A DNA stretch of 64,000 bases from Verrucomicrobiota bacterium. Its GTDB lineage: Bacteria; Verrucomicrobiota; Kiritimatiellia; CAIQIC01. The stretch spans positions 62,001-126,000 of the forward strand of contig SCQF01000041.1 in assembly GCA_004321905.1 (NCBI GenBank). The letters run 5' to 3'. Under the pieces are notes generated by a model that saw nothing but the letters and a program-made list of their open reading frames with translations, had not been told where the DNA came from and made no database searches. Shown here piece after piece: positions 10,190-20,534 of this stretch (its first letter is position 1; each line of letters starts with the position of its first letter). The position numbers and the translations under genes are program-made.

Positions 10190-10989
10190 AGCAGATCCGA
10201 AAAGTTGCGCTGTGCCCGGTCAAAGGCGCGGAAAATCAGTACGGCGGCCAAAAGCGGCCAGAGCCAGCCGACCAGCGCGGCGGGCGTCAGGGTGAGCGGC
10301 GTGCCGGTTTGCAATGCGCGGTAGGCGGTGATGATGACCGTCAGCGGGTTGAGTTGATAGAGGTCATCGAGCCACGGCCACGCTTTGGCCAGATCGTGGA
10401 CGAGCGTCAGCGGGTACATCACCGGGCTGACGAAAAACCACGCGCTCAAGCCGAGGCCGACGAGGTGCGAGGTGTCGCGGAAATAGACGTTGGCCGCCGA
10501 AACCGCCAGCGCCAGCAGCAGGTTGAAGAACGTGTGATAGAGGATCACCACCGGTACCGCGAGTGTCCAAATGCTCAAGACCTCGTGCTGTCGCCAGAGC
10601 AAGAAGATCACCAGCGGCAGTTGCACCAGCAGGGTTAGCAGGAAGTTGACCAGCGCCGAGAGCGTCACCGAGGCCGGCAGCAGCAGGCGTGGGAAGAAAA
10701 CTTTTTTCACCAGGTTCGCATTACCGGTGAAAGCATTGAGACCGGAGTTGACGCTTTGCACGGTGAACTGCCACGCGAAGACGCCGATGATGATATCGGC
10801 GAGGCTGATCTGCATACCGCGTCCGCCGAGCAGGCGGAGGAAAAAGATGTAGATCACGGCCATGAACAAAGGACTGAGCACCGTCCACAAAAAGCCCAGA
10901 ATGGAGCCTTTGTAACGTCCCTTGAGGTCGCGGCCCGCGAGGTTCCAGAGCAACTCGCGGTGCCGCCATGCGGTGGTCAGCGGATTCAT
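10186..10989 (-). CDS. Polysaccharide ABC transporter permease (Wzm-type)
   Basis: MNPLTTAWRHRELLWNLAGRDLKGRYKGSILGFLWTVLSPLFMAVIYIFF; ATGA overlap with the ATPase gene. The ORF is open upstream to 11169. Confidence 0.9.
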   Translation of the reverse strand: MNPLTTAWRHRELLWNLAGRDLKGRYKGSILGFLWTVLSPLFMAVIYIFFLRLLGGRGMQISLADIIIGVFAWQFTVQSVNSGLNAFTGNANLVKKVFFPRLLLPASVTLSALVNFLLTLLVQLPLVIFLLWRQHEVLSIWTLAVPVVILYHTFFNLLLALAVSAANVYFRDTSHLVGLGLSAWFFVSPVMYPLTLVHDLAKAWPWLDDLYQLNPLTVIITAYRALQTGTPLTLTPAALVGWLWPLLAAVLIFRAFDRAQRNFSDLL

Positions 10990-11036
10990 CGCGCGCAGTC
11001 TATCCGAACCATCCGCAGCGGTAAAGTCAGGAGCCA

Positions 11037-11086
11037 TTTCCAAGCCTTGGAAAAAGTGTGCGGCTGATTTTCCAAGGCTTTGGAAA
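11037..11086. repeat. Paired TTTCCAA-N3(4)-TTGGAAA palindromes (32 bp)
   Basis: tttccaagccttggaaa / tttccaaggctttggaaa in the upstream open extension of the Wzm ORF (HYFQSLGKSAAHFFQGLEM). Confidence 0.93.
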
Positions 11087-11361
11087 TAGTGCGCCGCGTT
11101 TTTATTCGCTTCTGTCGCCGGCTTCGTTGAAGCCGGTGGTTTGGGTAGCACGTCAGCTTGGTGCGACATAGCGGCTCAACTTGTTTTGTTGTGCGCCAAT
11201 ATGGCGCATTTATTGTTTTTCCGAGCGCAATGACTAGGCAATGTAAATATTCTTAACATGCTTGTTACGAGATAGAAGCGTTTCTTTTTTTATTGACCTT
11301 CAAGTTTGTTGGCATAGGCATTGCTAATACCTTCGAACACTTTCAAAGAAAGGTAGGATAT

Positions 11362-13284
11362 ATGTCTAAGGTTTTGGGAATTGATTTGGGCACGACGAAC
11401 TCCTGCATGTCCGTCATGGAAGGCGGGCAGCCGGTGGTGGTGCCGAATGCCGAGGGCGGACGGACGACGCCGTCTATCGTGGCGTTCTCCAAGGGTGGCG
11501 AGCGGCTGGTCGGTCAGGCGGCCAAGCGCCAAGCAGTGCTGAACTCCCGCAACACAGTTTATTCGATTAAGCGGTTCATGGGCCGCAAATATGATGAAGT
11601 TGTGCAAGAGCGCGGGCGCGTACCCTACGAAGTGGTGCGTTCGGAAAACGGCGACGCGCACGTCAAGGTGCAGGTGGGTGGCGAAACGAAGACGTTCTCG
11701 CCGCCGGAAATTTCCGCGATGATTCTCGCGAAGATGAAAGCCGATGCCGAAAAATATCTCGGCGAGACCATCACGCAGGCGGTCATCACCGTGCCCGCCT
11801 ATTTCAACGACAGTCAACGGCAGGCGACGAAAGACGCGGGTAAGATCGCCGGTCTCGAAGTGCTGCGCATCATCAACGAGCCGACGGCGGCCTCGCTGGC
11901 CTATGGTTTGGACAAGAAAAAAGACGAACGCATCGCCGTGTACGATTTGGGCGGCGGCACGTTCGATATTTCCGTGCTCGAAATCGGCGAAGGCGTCTTT
12001 GAGGTCAAAGCGACCAACGGCGATACGCACTTGGGCGGTGACGACTTCGATGAACGCGTCATGAATTGGGTCATTGATGAGTTCAAGAAGGAGAACGGTG
12101 TTGACCTGAAGAAACAACCGGACGCGTTGCAGCGCATCAAGGAAGAATCCGAGAAAGCGAAGATCGCGCTCTCCAGCGCGCTGGAATACGAGATGAACCT
12201 GCCGTTCATCACCGCCGACGCCACCGGGCCGAAGCACATCGTCAAAAAGATCACCCGCGCCCAGCTCGAACGGCTGTGCGATGAGTTGATTGATCGCACT
12301 GTGCATCCGGTCGAGAACTGCCTGCGCGATGCGAAGGTTTCGATGGACAAGGTGGATGAACTCGTGCTCGTCGGCGGTATGACGCGTATGCCGAAGGTCG
12401 TGGATACCGCGCGCAAGCTGATCGGCAAAGCGCCGCATCAGGGCGTGAATCCCGACGAAGTCGTCGCGGTCGGCGCGGCGATTCAAGGCGGCGTGCTCAA
12501 AGGCGAAGTCAAAGATGTGCTGCTGCTCGACGTAACACCATTGACGCTCGGCATTGAGACGTTGGGCGGTGTTTCCACGCCGCTGATCGAGCGCAATACA
12601 ACGATCCCGACCCGCAAGAGCGAAATTTTTAGTACGGCCTCGGATAGCCAGAGCACCGTGGAAATCCACGTGCTCCAAGGCGAGCGCAAGATGGCCGATG
12701 CGAACAAGACCATCGGTCGGTTCCATCTCGATGGCATTCCGCCGGCCGCGCGCGGTGTACCGCAAATCGAGGTGACGTTCGACATTGATGCCAACGGCAT
12801 CCTGCACGTCGGCGCGAAGGACCTCGGCACCGGTAAGGAGCAGAAGATCACCATCACCGCGTCCAGCGGCTTGAGCAAGGACGAGGTCGAGAACATGGTC
12901 AAGGACGCTTCCGCGCACGAGGCCGATGACAAGAAGCGCCGCGAAACCGTGGAGGCCCGCAATCAGGCCGATAACGCGGCCTATGCCACCGAGAAATTCC
13001 TCAAGGACAACGGCGATAAGATTTCTGGCGACGCCAAAGCGAAGGTCGAGGCCGCGCTGGCCAAACTGCGCGATGCGCTCAAGGGCAACGACACCGACGC
13101 GATGAAGTCCGCCATGGAAACGGTCAACACCGAGATGCAGGCGGTCTCCGCCGATCTCTACGCCAAGGCCCGCCAGGCCAAGGGTGGCCCGAAGGCCGGC
13201 CCAGAAGCGGGTGCCGCCGGCGGCGAAGAGAAAAAAGCCGAAGGCGACGTGATTGACGCCGACTTTACGGAGAAAAAAGGATGA
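11362..13284 (+). CDS. dnaK: Chaperone protein DnaK
   Basis: [42 protein letters not shown]...; C-terminal [28 protein letters not shown]. Confidence 0.98.
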   Translation: MSKVLGIDLGTTNSCMSVMEGGQPVVVPNAEGGRTTPSIVAFSKGGERLVGQAAKRQAVLNSRNTVYSIKRFMGRKYDEVVQERGRVPYEVVRSENGDAHVKVQVGGETKTFSPPEISAMILAKMKADAEKYLGETITQAVITVPAYFNDSQRQATKDAGKIAGLEVLRIINEPTAASLAYGLDKKKDERIAVYDLGGGTFDISVLEIGEGVFEVKATNGDTHLGGDDFDERVMNWVIDEFKKENGVDLKKQPDALQRIKEESEKAKIALSSALEYEMNLPFITADATGPKHIVKKITRAQLERLCDELIDRTVHPVENCLRDAKVSMDKVDELVLVGGMTRMPKVVDTARKLIGKAPHQGVNPDEVVAVGAAIQGGVLKGEVKDVLLLDVTPLTLGIETLGGVSTPLIERNTTIPTRKSEIFSTASDSQSTVEIHVLQGERKMADANKTIGRFHLDGIPPAARGVPQIEVTFDIDANGILHVGAKDLGTGKEQKITITASSGLSKDEVENMVKDASAHEADDKKRRETVEARNQADNAAYATEKFLKDNGDKISGDAKAKVEAALAKLRDALKGNDTDAMKSAMETVNTEMQAVSADLYAKARQAKGGPKAGPEAGAAGGEEKKAEGDVIDADFTEKKG

Positions 13285-13286
13285 GT

Positions 13287-13335
13287 TTTCCAAGCGTTGG
13301 GAAATCCGGCAACCGGAGTTTCCAACCTTTGGAAA
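13287..13335. repeat. Paired TTTCCAA-N3-TTGGAAA palindromes (32 bp) between dnaK and groES
   Basis: tttccaagcgttgggaaa / tttccaacctttggaaa starting 3 nt after the dnaK stop. Confidence 0.93.
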
Positions 13336-13414
13336 GTGTGTGCATTTTATAAACGGCCCGGCGAGTGCCGGTAGCTTGTAGATGCAAAGAAACCAACAAC
13401 AGGAGCAACGCAGC

Positions 13415-13702
13415 ATGAAGATCCAACCACTGGGCGACCGCGTTTTGGTCGAGCCCGTGAAGGAAGATGAAGTCACGAAGGGCGGGATCATTATCCCCGA
13501 TACCGCCAAAGAAAAACCGACCCAAGGCAAAGTCATTGCCGTGGGCACCGGTAAACTCGACGAGAAGGGCAACAAGATTCCCTTCAACGTCAAAAAAGGC
13601 GACAAGGTTCTGATGCCGAAGTACGGCGGGACCGAAGTCAAGATGGACAACAAGGAATATCAGATCATGCGTGAGGAAGATATCCTCGGCATCATTGAAT
13701 AA
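13415..13702 (+). CDS. groES: Co-chaperonin GroES
   Basis: [47 protein letters not shown]... Confidence 0.97.
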   Translation: MKIQPLGDRVLVEPVKEDEVTKGGIIIPDTAKEKPTQGKVIAVGTGKLDEKGNKIPFNVKKGDKVLMPKYGGTEVKMDNKEYQIMREEDILGIIE

Positions 13703-13713
13703 GGAGCAACACC

Positions 13714-15354
<1,641 letters not shown>

Positions 15355-15374
15355 GTCTGCGCTCACAGAGCCGT

Positions 15375-15423
15375 AAAAAGTTAACCCGCAGTCCTGTTCG
15401 CAGGGCTGCGGGTTTAACTTTTT
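15375..15423 (+). terminator. Rho-independent-type terminator after groEL
   Basis: aaaaagttaacccgcag-loop-ctgcgggtttaacttttt. Confidence 0.85.
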
Positions 15424-15437
15424 CCAAGACTTGGAGT
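15421..15437. repeat. Solo, degenerate TTTCCAA-N3-TTGG palindrome
   Basis: tttccaagacttggagt, directly downstream of the groEL terminator. Confidence 0.65.
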
Positions 15438-15513
15438 GGACGCTGATTAGAGCGTCTCTGGTAATCATGTAGCGCAGCTGCTGCGAAACAAACGTGATGT
15501 TGACCACGCGCCA

Positions 15514-15566
15514 CGTAGAAGCGATCTCCGGTCGCTTTTCCTGATGCGGACGGAGTCCGCATCTAC
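15514..15566. repeat. GTAGAAGCGA..CTAC composite palindrome (related to 3129-3226)
   Basis: gtagaagcgatctccggtcgcttttcctgatgcggacggagtccgcatctac. Confidence 0.8.
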
Positions 15567-15769
15567 GCCGGGGCTTCAGCCGGCCACATCATTTATGGAA
15601 ACGCTCTAACGCAGATTTTCCGATTGGGAAGGCGTGGTGAATCAAGGTGCCGAAGAAAAGTCTTCCGTGATCATCCGTGTATTCCGTGGTTAATTCTTTT
15701 CTGTGGCTCGTGGTAAAAATTCCGCCATTCGCCTTGAATATCCACGGCGGTGTGGTTATATGCACGGTC

Positions 15770-16123
15770 ATGACCGACCGCATTTATATTCGCGACCTGA
15801 CCCTGCGCTGTATCATCGGCATCTTCCCGGAAGAACGGCGGGACAAGCAGGATGTGGTCATCAACGTCGTGCTGGAGGCCGATCTTGCGCCGGCGGCGGT
15901 CAGCGACCAGATTGCCGACACGGTGGACTATAAAACGCTGAAAAAGAAAATTCTCACGTTGGTGGAGAACAGCGCGTTCAACCTGATTGAGACGCTGACC
16001 GACCGTATCGCACGGCTGGCGCTGGAAGACCGGCGCGTGCAGCGTGCGACGGTGACGGTGGATAAGCCCGGCGCGTTGCGCTTTGCGCGTAGCGTCGCGG
16101 TGGAAGTGATGCGGGAACGCTAG
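15770..16123 (+). CDS. folB: Dihydroneopterin aldolase-like
   Basis: MTDRIYIRDLTLRCIIGIFPEERRDKQDVVINVVLEAD...TVDYKTLKKKILTLVENSAFNLIETLTDRIARLAL. Confidence 0.9.
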   Translation: MTDRIYIRDLTLRCIIGIFPEERRDKQDVVINVVLEADLAPAAVSDQIADTVDYKTLKKKILTLVENSAFNLIETLTDRIARLALEDRRVQRATVTVDKPGALRFARSVAVEVMRER

Positions 16124-16131
16124 GAGGACAC

Positions 16132-16911
16132 ATGATTTCCAAACCTTGGAAAAGCGGGTGGAGGATTTTTCCAATCCTTGGAACTTTCTACTTTTGCTTT
16201 GCGGCGGGCACGGCCAAAGCCGAGACACTGGCGGAAAAACTGATCGCGCAATACGACGGGGTGCAATCATTGCAATGCCAGTTGCGGCGCGACACCGAAG
16301 CGGCGGCGGGCAAAATGCGTAAATTGAGTCGCATCTATTTCCAGCGGGCGGACAAGCTGCATGTGGACAACGTGACGCCGCTCAAGCGGCGGATTGTGTG
16401 CGATGGCATGACGTTCTTCAGCTATATCGAAGGCGACCCGAAAGGCTTTTCGCGTCCGGTGAGCAAGCTGGATGAAGACATGTTGGTTTCGCTGCGGCAG
16501 GTGCCGGGTACGGCGATGGATCAATTACTCCGGCTCAAGGGCGTGGCGGAGACGAATCTGCCGGCGGCGGAGGGGTTCCCGGTGCGGCGCGGATATGATA
16601 AGGGCAAGACCTTTGTGGTGCTGGCGTTGGACGCGAGCAATCGGCTGGCGCGGATTGAGTTCTTCACTACGTCGGCGATGCAGCAGCGCACGGCGCGCTA
16701 TGACTATGGCCAATTTCAGGAAGTCATGCCGGGCGTGGCCATTCCGTGTCTGCAGCAGGCGGTATTCTCGTTGGGCGGGGTCGAGAGCCGCGAAACGGTG
16801 CACGTGGATAACCTCGTCGTTAACCAGCCGATTCCGGCGAACCTGTTCCAGCCTAGCCAGTTTTTCAAGGGCGTGCAGTTCGCGGATAGTTTTGAGGAAA
16901 TCTATAAATAA
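16132..16911 (+). CDS. LolA-like outer-membrane lipoprotein-sorting protein; signal peptide begins in the palindromic repeat
   Basis: taggagg RBS; MISKPWKSGWRIFPILGTFYFCFAAGTAKAETLAEKLIAQYDGVQSLQCQLRRD. Confidence 0.75.
   Translation: MISKPWKSGWRIFPILGTFYFCFAAGTAKAETLAEKLIAQYDGVQSLQCQLRRDTEAAAGKMRKLSRIYFQRADKLHVDNVTPLKRRIVCDGMTFFSYIEGDPKGFSRPVSKLDEDMLVSLRQVPGTAMDQLLRLKGVAETNLPAAEGFPVRRGYDKGKTFVVLALDASNRLARIEFFTTSAMQQRTARYDYGQFQEVMPGVAIPCLQQAVFSLGGVESRETVHVDNLVVNQPIPANLFQPSQFFKGVQFADSFEEIYK
16136..16184. repeat. Paired TTTCCAA-N3-TTGGAAA palindromes (32 bp) inside the CDS start
   Basis: tttccaaaccttggaaa / tttccaatccttggaac. Confidence 0.93.
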
Positions 16912-17002
16912 TGCACTGCGTGCTTGCGCAATTCAGTTTGCGAGGTATCATTTGCCCAACGTTGGAACGATTTTAATCTTGGTAAAACAACAGGAGACGA
17001 AT

Positions 17003-17293
17003 ATGAAGAGGAAAATGGTGGGAGTGCTGGTGGCCCTGATGCTGCTGGGCAGTGTGAGTAGTACGCTGGCGGTCAACGAAAGCCGCGGCGGCTTGATGGG
17101 CTTCATCGCCGGCTGTTGCTTCGGCATTCGCTCTGGCGCGGCCTATAACGATGGCAAGGAAATCCACTGGCGGGAATGGATCATGCTCGTACCGCTGGCA
17201 AACATCGTTTTCGCCGTTTGGAATGGCGTGGATGGCGCGAACGGCATGACCACGCAGGACTATGTCAAGAAATACGGCGCGATTTATTACTAA
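17003..17293 (+). CDS. Small secreted/membrane protein, tandem paralog 1
   Basis: MKRKMVGVLVALMLLGSVSSTLAVNESRGGLMGFIAGCCFGIRSGAAYNDGKEIHWREW...VKKYGAIYY; RBS caggag. Confidence 0.85.
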   Translation: MKRKMVGVLVALMLLGSVSSTLAVNESRGGLMGFIAGCCFGIRSGAAYNDGKEIHWREWIMLVPLANIVFAVWNGVDGANGMTTQDYVKKYGAIYY

Positions 17294-17311
17294 TTCCGGA
17301 GCCCAACACAC

Positions 17312-17602
17312 ATGAAAAAAATCATCACTTCTGTTTTAGTGGCGCTGGTGCTGCTCGGCAGCACGACCAGCACGCTGGCGATCAACGACAATCGCGGCGG
17401 CTTGATGGGCTTCATTGCCGGTTGTTGCTTCGGTATCCGCGCGGGCGCGGCCTATAACGACGGCAAAGAGATTCACTGGCGCGAATGGGTCGGGCTGGTT
17501 CCCTATCTCAATATCGTTTTCTTCATCTGGAACGGTATTGATGGCGCGAACGGCACGACTTCCAAGGATTACGTCAAGAAATACGGCGCCGCGTTCTATT
17601 GA
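17312..17602 (+). CDS. Small secreted/membrane protein, tandem paralog 2
   Basis: MKKIITSVLVALVLLGSTTSTLAINDNRGGLMGFIAGCCFGIRAGAAYNDGKEIHWREW...VKKYGAAFY. Confidence 0.85.
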   Translation: MKKIITSVLVALVLLGSTTSTLAINDNRGGLMGFIAGCCFGIRAGAAYNDGKEIHWREWVGLVPYLNIVFFIWNGIDGANGTTSKDYVKKYGAAFY

Positions 17603-17626
17603 TCGTCCACTGTGGACGCAGTAAGG

Positions 17627-17664
17627 AAAAGATTCCGGGTCATGGTGGCCCGGAATCTTTTTTT
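17627..17664 (+). terminator. Rho-independent-type terminator
   Basis: aaaagattccggg-tcatggtgg-cccggaatctttttt. Confidence 0.85.
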
Positions 17665-17668
17665 ATGG

Positions 17669-18475
17669 ATGACCCGGAGTCTTGTCATTTTATTGTTCAG
17701 TTGGTTGGTAATGTCTCTGGCGCGTGCCGCTACACCGGCTGACTTGCCGGCAGAGCTATTCACCGAAGGCCGCTGGCAGGACTGTCTGCGTGAGTGTCGG
17801 CGTGCGGTTGTGGAGGCGCCAGCGGAGATCGCGCCACAGGTGCTGGCGGCGGTAGCACAACTCCGGCTCGGCCAGCGTGATTCCAAAACGTTGAAAAATC
17901 TCGCAACACTGGCCAATAACACCAACGCGCTATCTGCGGATTTGCGCGCACTCGCCGCCTTTGAGTTGGGGCGCGTACGCTGGCGGCAAGGCGACGCCAC
18001 CAACGCCTTCATTTGGGCGCGCTCTGCGTTCCGTCAGGCGGAGCAACCAGAGCTTTTTACGCGGAGCGGCTATTTGCTCTCAGAAATTCTGCGGCGGTTT
18101 CCAAGTCTTGGAAAGGACGACGGTGCGCTTTTCCAAACCTTGGAAACCTGCCGTCCGTTATGGACGCCGGAGGTACAACGCGACGTGCTCGGTCCGTCGC
18201 CGCCCAGCGATTCGCTCACGGTGCGCTGGATTGTCACGCTCTATCGCAATGGCGTGCGCCCGGCGTTGGGGAATCGTTGTTCGCTGACGCCGAGTTGTTC
18301 GGAATATTTTTTGCGTGCTGGGCAGCAACATGGCCTGCTGGCGTTCCCCATTGTGGCGGATCGGTTGGTGCGCGAGCCGGGCGTGGTCCAGGCGGCGGAG
18401 TGTCCGGTGCATGTCGGTGAACAATTACGTTATGCTGATCCGCTGGAGCAGCATGATTTCTGGATAAAAAAATGA
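17669..18475 (+). CDS. Secreted/anchored TPR-like protein with C-terminal YidD-like domain
   Basis: MTRSLVILLFSWLVMSLARAATPADLP leader; C-terminal RWIVTLYRNGVRPALGNRCSLTPSCSEYFLRAGQQHGLLAFPIVADRLVREPG resembles YidD. Confidence 0.75.
   Translation: MTRSLVILLFSWLVMSLARAATPADLPAELFTEGRWQDCLRECRRAVVEAPAEIAPQVLAAVAQLRLGQRDSKTLKNLATLANNTNALSADLRALAAFELGRVRWRQGDATNAFIWARSAFRQAEQPELFTRSGYLLSEILRRFPSLGKDDGALFQTLETCRPLWTPEVQRDVLGPSPPSDSLTVRWIVTLYRNGVRPALGNRCSLTPSCSEYFLRAGQQHGLLAFPIVADRLVREPGVVQAAECPVHVGEQLRYADPLEQHDFWIKK
18098..18146. repeat. Paired TTTCCAA-N3-TTGGAAA palindromes (32 bp) within CDS
   Basis: tttccaagtcttggaaa / tttccaaaccttggaaa, translated FPSLGKDDGALFQTLE. Confidence 0.95.
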
Positions 18476-19392
18476 AAAAGAAAACAACCGAATGGGTAGG
18501 GCGGGCACGCCGTGCCCGCCGCGGCGCTCGCGGCGCGAGCGCCCTACCTTGTGCCTTTTTGTGGCTAATAATTCCTTCAGCCTTTGCTGCGACGGATTCG
18601 ACGCAACTTGCGCGGGAACTCGCCGCGGAAAAAGATCATGCGGGCGCGGCGCTGGAATACCGGCGACTGGCTTTGACTATGCCAACGGCCGCCGCGCGCG
18701 GCGGGTATTTTTGGGCATCGGCGTTTGAGTCGCTGCAAGCTGGCGAGGCCACGGCGGCGGATCACATGCTCAACCGTGTTGAAAACGAAACACCCGATCT
18801 GACGAATCCCGTGTTGCTGCTCCGTGCCGATGTGGCGCTGGCCGCGCGGAAATGGGAGGAGGCCGCCTTTTTTGCCGATGGCGTTTTGCAGCGTACGGAT
18901 GCCGCGCGTGAGGAAAAGAATCTGGCCGCGCGCCGGTTGGCGGCGGCGGAGTTGCGCGCGGGCGATGTCGCCGCTGCACGCGCGGGTTTGCAGCGCGCGC
19001 CGGACCCCGCGCCCGCGGCGCTGGCGGCGGTGGAGGGCTATGCTCAAGGGCACGATAAAAAACCGCGGGTGGGTGGCCTGCTCGGCCTTGTTCCGGGGCT
19101 TGGCTATGTGTACGCGGGCGAATGGGCCAACGCCCTGCGTTCGGTGCTTCTGAACAGCCTGTTTATTTTTGGCATGGTCAACACCGCCGAGCACGATGAG
19201 TGGGGCGCGTTTGGCGTCATCAGTTTCTTCGAGGTCACGTGGTATAGCGGGAGCATCTACGGCGGTATAGATGCCAGCCAGCGCTACAACCGTGAGCGGT
19301 TGGACGGAGCGGTGCGCGGTATCAATGGCCCGGCGGGCTTCGCGCCCGATCCGCTCAAGTTGCCGTTGATCTCGTTGCGCTTCAGTTTCTAG
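18472..19392 (+). CDS. Hypothetical protein (TPR-like N-terminal part, hydrophobic C-terminal region)
   Basis: MKKKTTEWVGRARRARRGARGASALPCAFLWLIIPSAFAATDSTQLARELAAEKDHAGAALEYRRLAL; ATGA overlap with the preceding gene. Confidence 0.75.
   Translation: MKKKTTEWVGRARRARRGARGASALPCAFLWLIIPSAFAATDSTQLARELAAEKDHAGAALEYRRLALTMPTAAARGGYFWASAFESLQAGEATAADHMLNRVENETPDLTNPVLLLRADVALAARKWEEAAFFADGVLQRTDAAREEKNLAARRLAAAELRAGDVAAARAGLQRAPDPAPAALAAVEGYAQGHDKKPRVGGLLGLVPGLGYVYAGEWANALRSVLLNSLFIFGMVNTAEHDEWGAFGVISFFEVTWYSGSIYGGIDASQRYNRERLDGAVRGINGPAGFAPDPLKLPLISLRFSF
18496..18547. repeat. GTAGGGCGG...CGCCCTAC long palindromic repeat (copy 2), in frame in the CDS N-terminus
   Basis: gtagggcgggcacgccgtgcccgccgcggcgctcgcggcgcgagcgccctac; matches 7451-7503. 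Confidence 0.9.
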
Positions 19393-19404
19393 GGCGTAAG
19401 CGTC

Positions 19405-20154
19405 TCAAAAGTTGAAGGCCACGCCCAGTCGTCCGGAGGCACCCGACAAATCCAGTTGCCCGTGGTGCGCATCGCCGCCTTCCTTCAGATCAACCCGCTC
19501 GGCAAAGCGATAGCCGCCGCTGAGGAAAAGGGTCAGCACGGGATTGGGTCGCCATGCCGCACCCGCTTGTAACTGTGCCCATGTAAACGAGGCGTCGTAA
19601 CTGCGGATGGTCGAGGCTTGGCCTTTGGGCGTATCCAACGTTTCGAGCCGCGCTCCGCCGACGCCCGCCGTGGCTTGCGTGAACAGATACCAATGGGTGC
19701 GCTTGACCAACTGATAGTTCACCACCAACGCACCCAAGCCGCTTTGCAGCTCCATGCGTGCGTAGTTGCCGTCCTCCAGTTTGGAATCGCTGGCCAGTAG
19801 CGAGCCAAGTTCCACGCCCAGCCGCAGCTTCGGGTCGATCACATTCCAAAGGATGGTGATATCACCGCCGCTGGCGCGCTTCATGTCCAGCTCGCCGCCG
19901 GTCTTACTGAGGCCATCAGGGTTGACCTTGGCAATTCCGGAACCTTCTGCCGCAACAGATACGCTCATCCGTGTGAAGAAACCTTCGGGTAATGGTTTCC
20001 AGAACTTCGATTCCATTTTTTGGTAGAACAATTGCGCCTCGTCCGGCGTCATCTTGTCCACCGCGTTCAGTAGGTCTTGGGCGCCGACTTCAGCGCGCAG
20101 GCCGCAGGGCAGCAGCACCAAGGTTGCCGCCACTAGCATCATTTTCAATTTCAT
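19405..20154 (-). CDS. Hypothetical secreted, outer-membrane beta-barrel-like protein
   Basis: MKLKMMLVAATLVLLPCGLRAEVGAQDLL signal; alternating strands at the C-terminus ending LGVAFNF. Confidence 0.7.
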   Translation of the reverse strand: MKLKMMLVAATLVLLPCGLRAEVGAQDLLNAVDKMTPDEAQLFYQKMESKFWKPLPEGFFTRMSVSVAAEGSGIAKVNPDGLSKTGGELDMKRASGGDITILWNVIDPKLRLGVELGSLLASDSKLEDGNYARMELQSGLGALVVNYQLVKRTHWYLFTQATAGVGGARLETLDTPKGQASTIRSYDASFTWAQLQAGAAWRPNPVLTLFLSGGYRFAERVDLKEGGDAHHGQLDLSGASGRLGVAFNF

Positions 20155-20534
20155 GGTGTTCCTTTCCTTTGATTTGCAAGCGGACGACGAAATTCTGGCA
20201 AACCAATATCACGTACCCAGGCCGCTGGTACGGAACCATGGGGTGGTGTGCCGGCTACGCCCAGTGCGGTGCGTAACCGATAAAGGCCACGCGGCATGCC
20301 GTAGGCACGGGATTGCGCCTGATAGTGTGCCAAGCGATGCAAGGCCGATGGCGAGGAAAAACCGCGTTCCGGCAGCGCCAGATGCAAGGCGATTGCCATG
20401 TCCAGCACACGCGCCCATTCATCGCGATCTGACAATGGGCCGCGTTGGAGACGGTTCCAGATAGTGTGCAGGCGCGGTGGAAAAAACGCCAATTCATACG
20501 CCGCTTGCAGCCGTTCACGTTCGGTCATGGACAT
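20151..20534 (-). CDS. Hypothetical protein (partner of the nucleotidyltransferase-like gene)
   Basis: MSMTERERLQAAYELAFFPPRLHTIWNRLQRG...; overlaps both neighbours. Confidence 0.65.
   Translation of the reverse strand: MSMTERERLQAAYELAFFPPRLHTIWNRLQRGPLSDRDEWARVLDMAIALHLALPERGFSSPSALHRLAHYQAQSRAYGMPRGLYRLRTALGVAGTPPHGSVPAAWVRDIGLPEFRRPLANQRKGTP

Noticed and set aside
13336-13414. CIRCE/HrcA operator upstream of groES
   Set aside because: No TTAGCACTC-N9-GAGTGCTAA motif found; the TTTCCAA palindrome occurs at far too many unrelated loci to be called a heat-shock operator.
11290-13653. 787-aa minus-strand ORF antisense to dnaK/groES
   Set aside because: Shadow ORF of GC-rich coding sequence; low-complexity Arg/His-rich translation, while the plus strand encodes clear DnaK and GroES.
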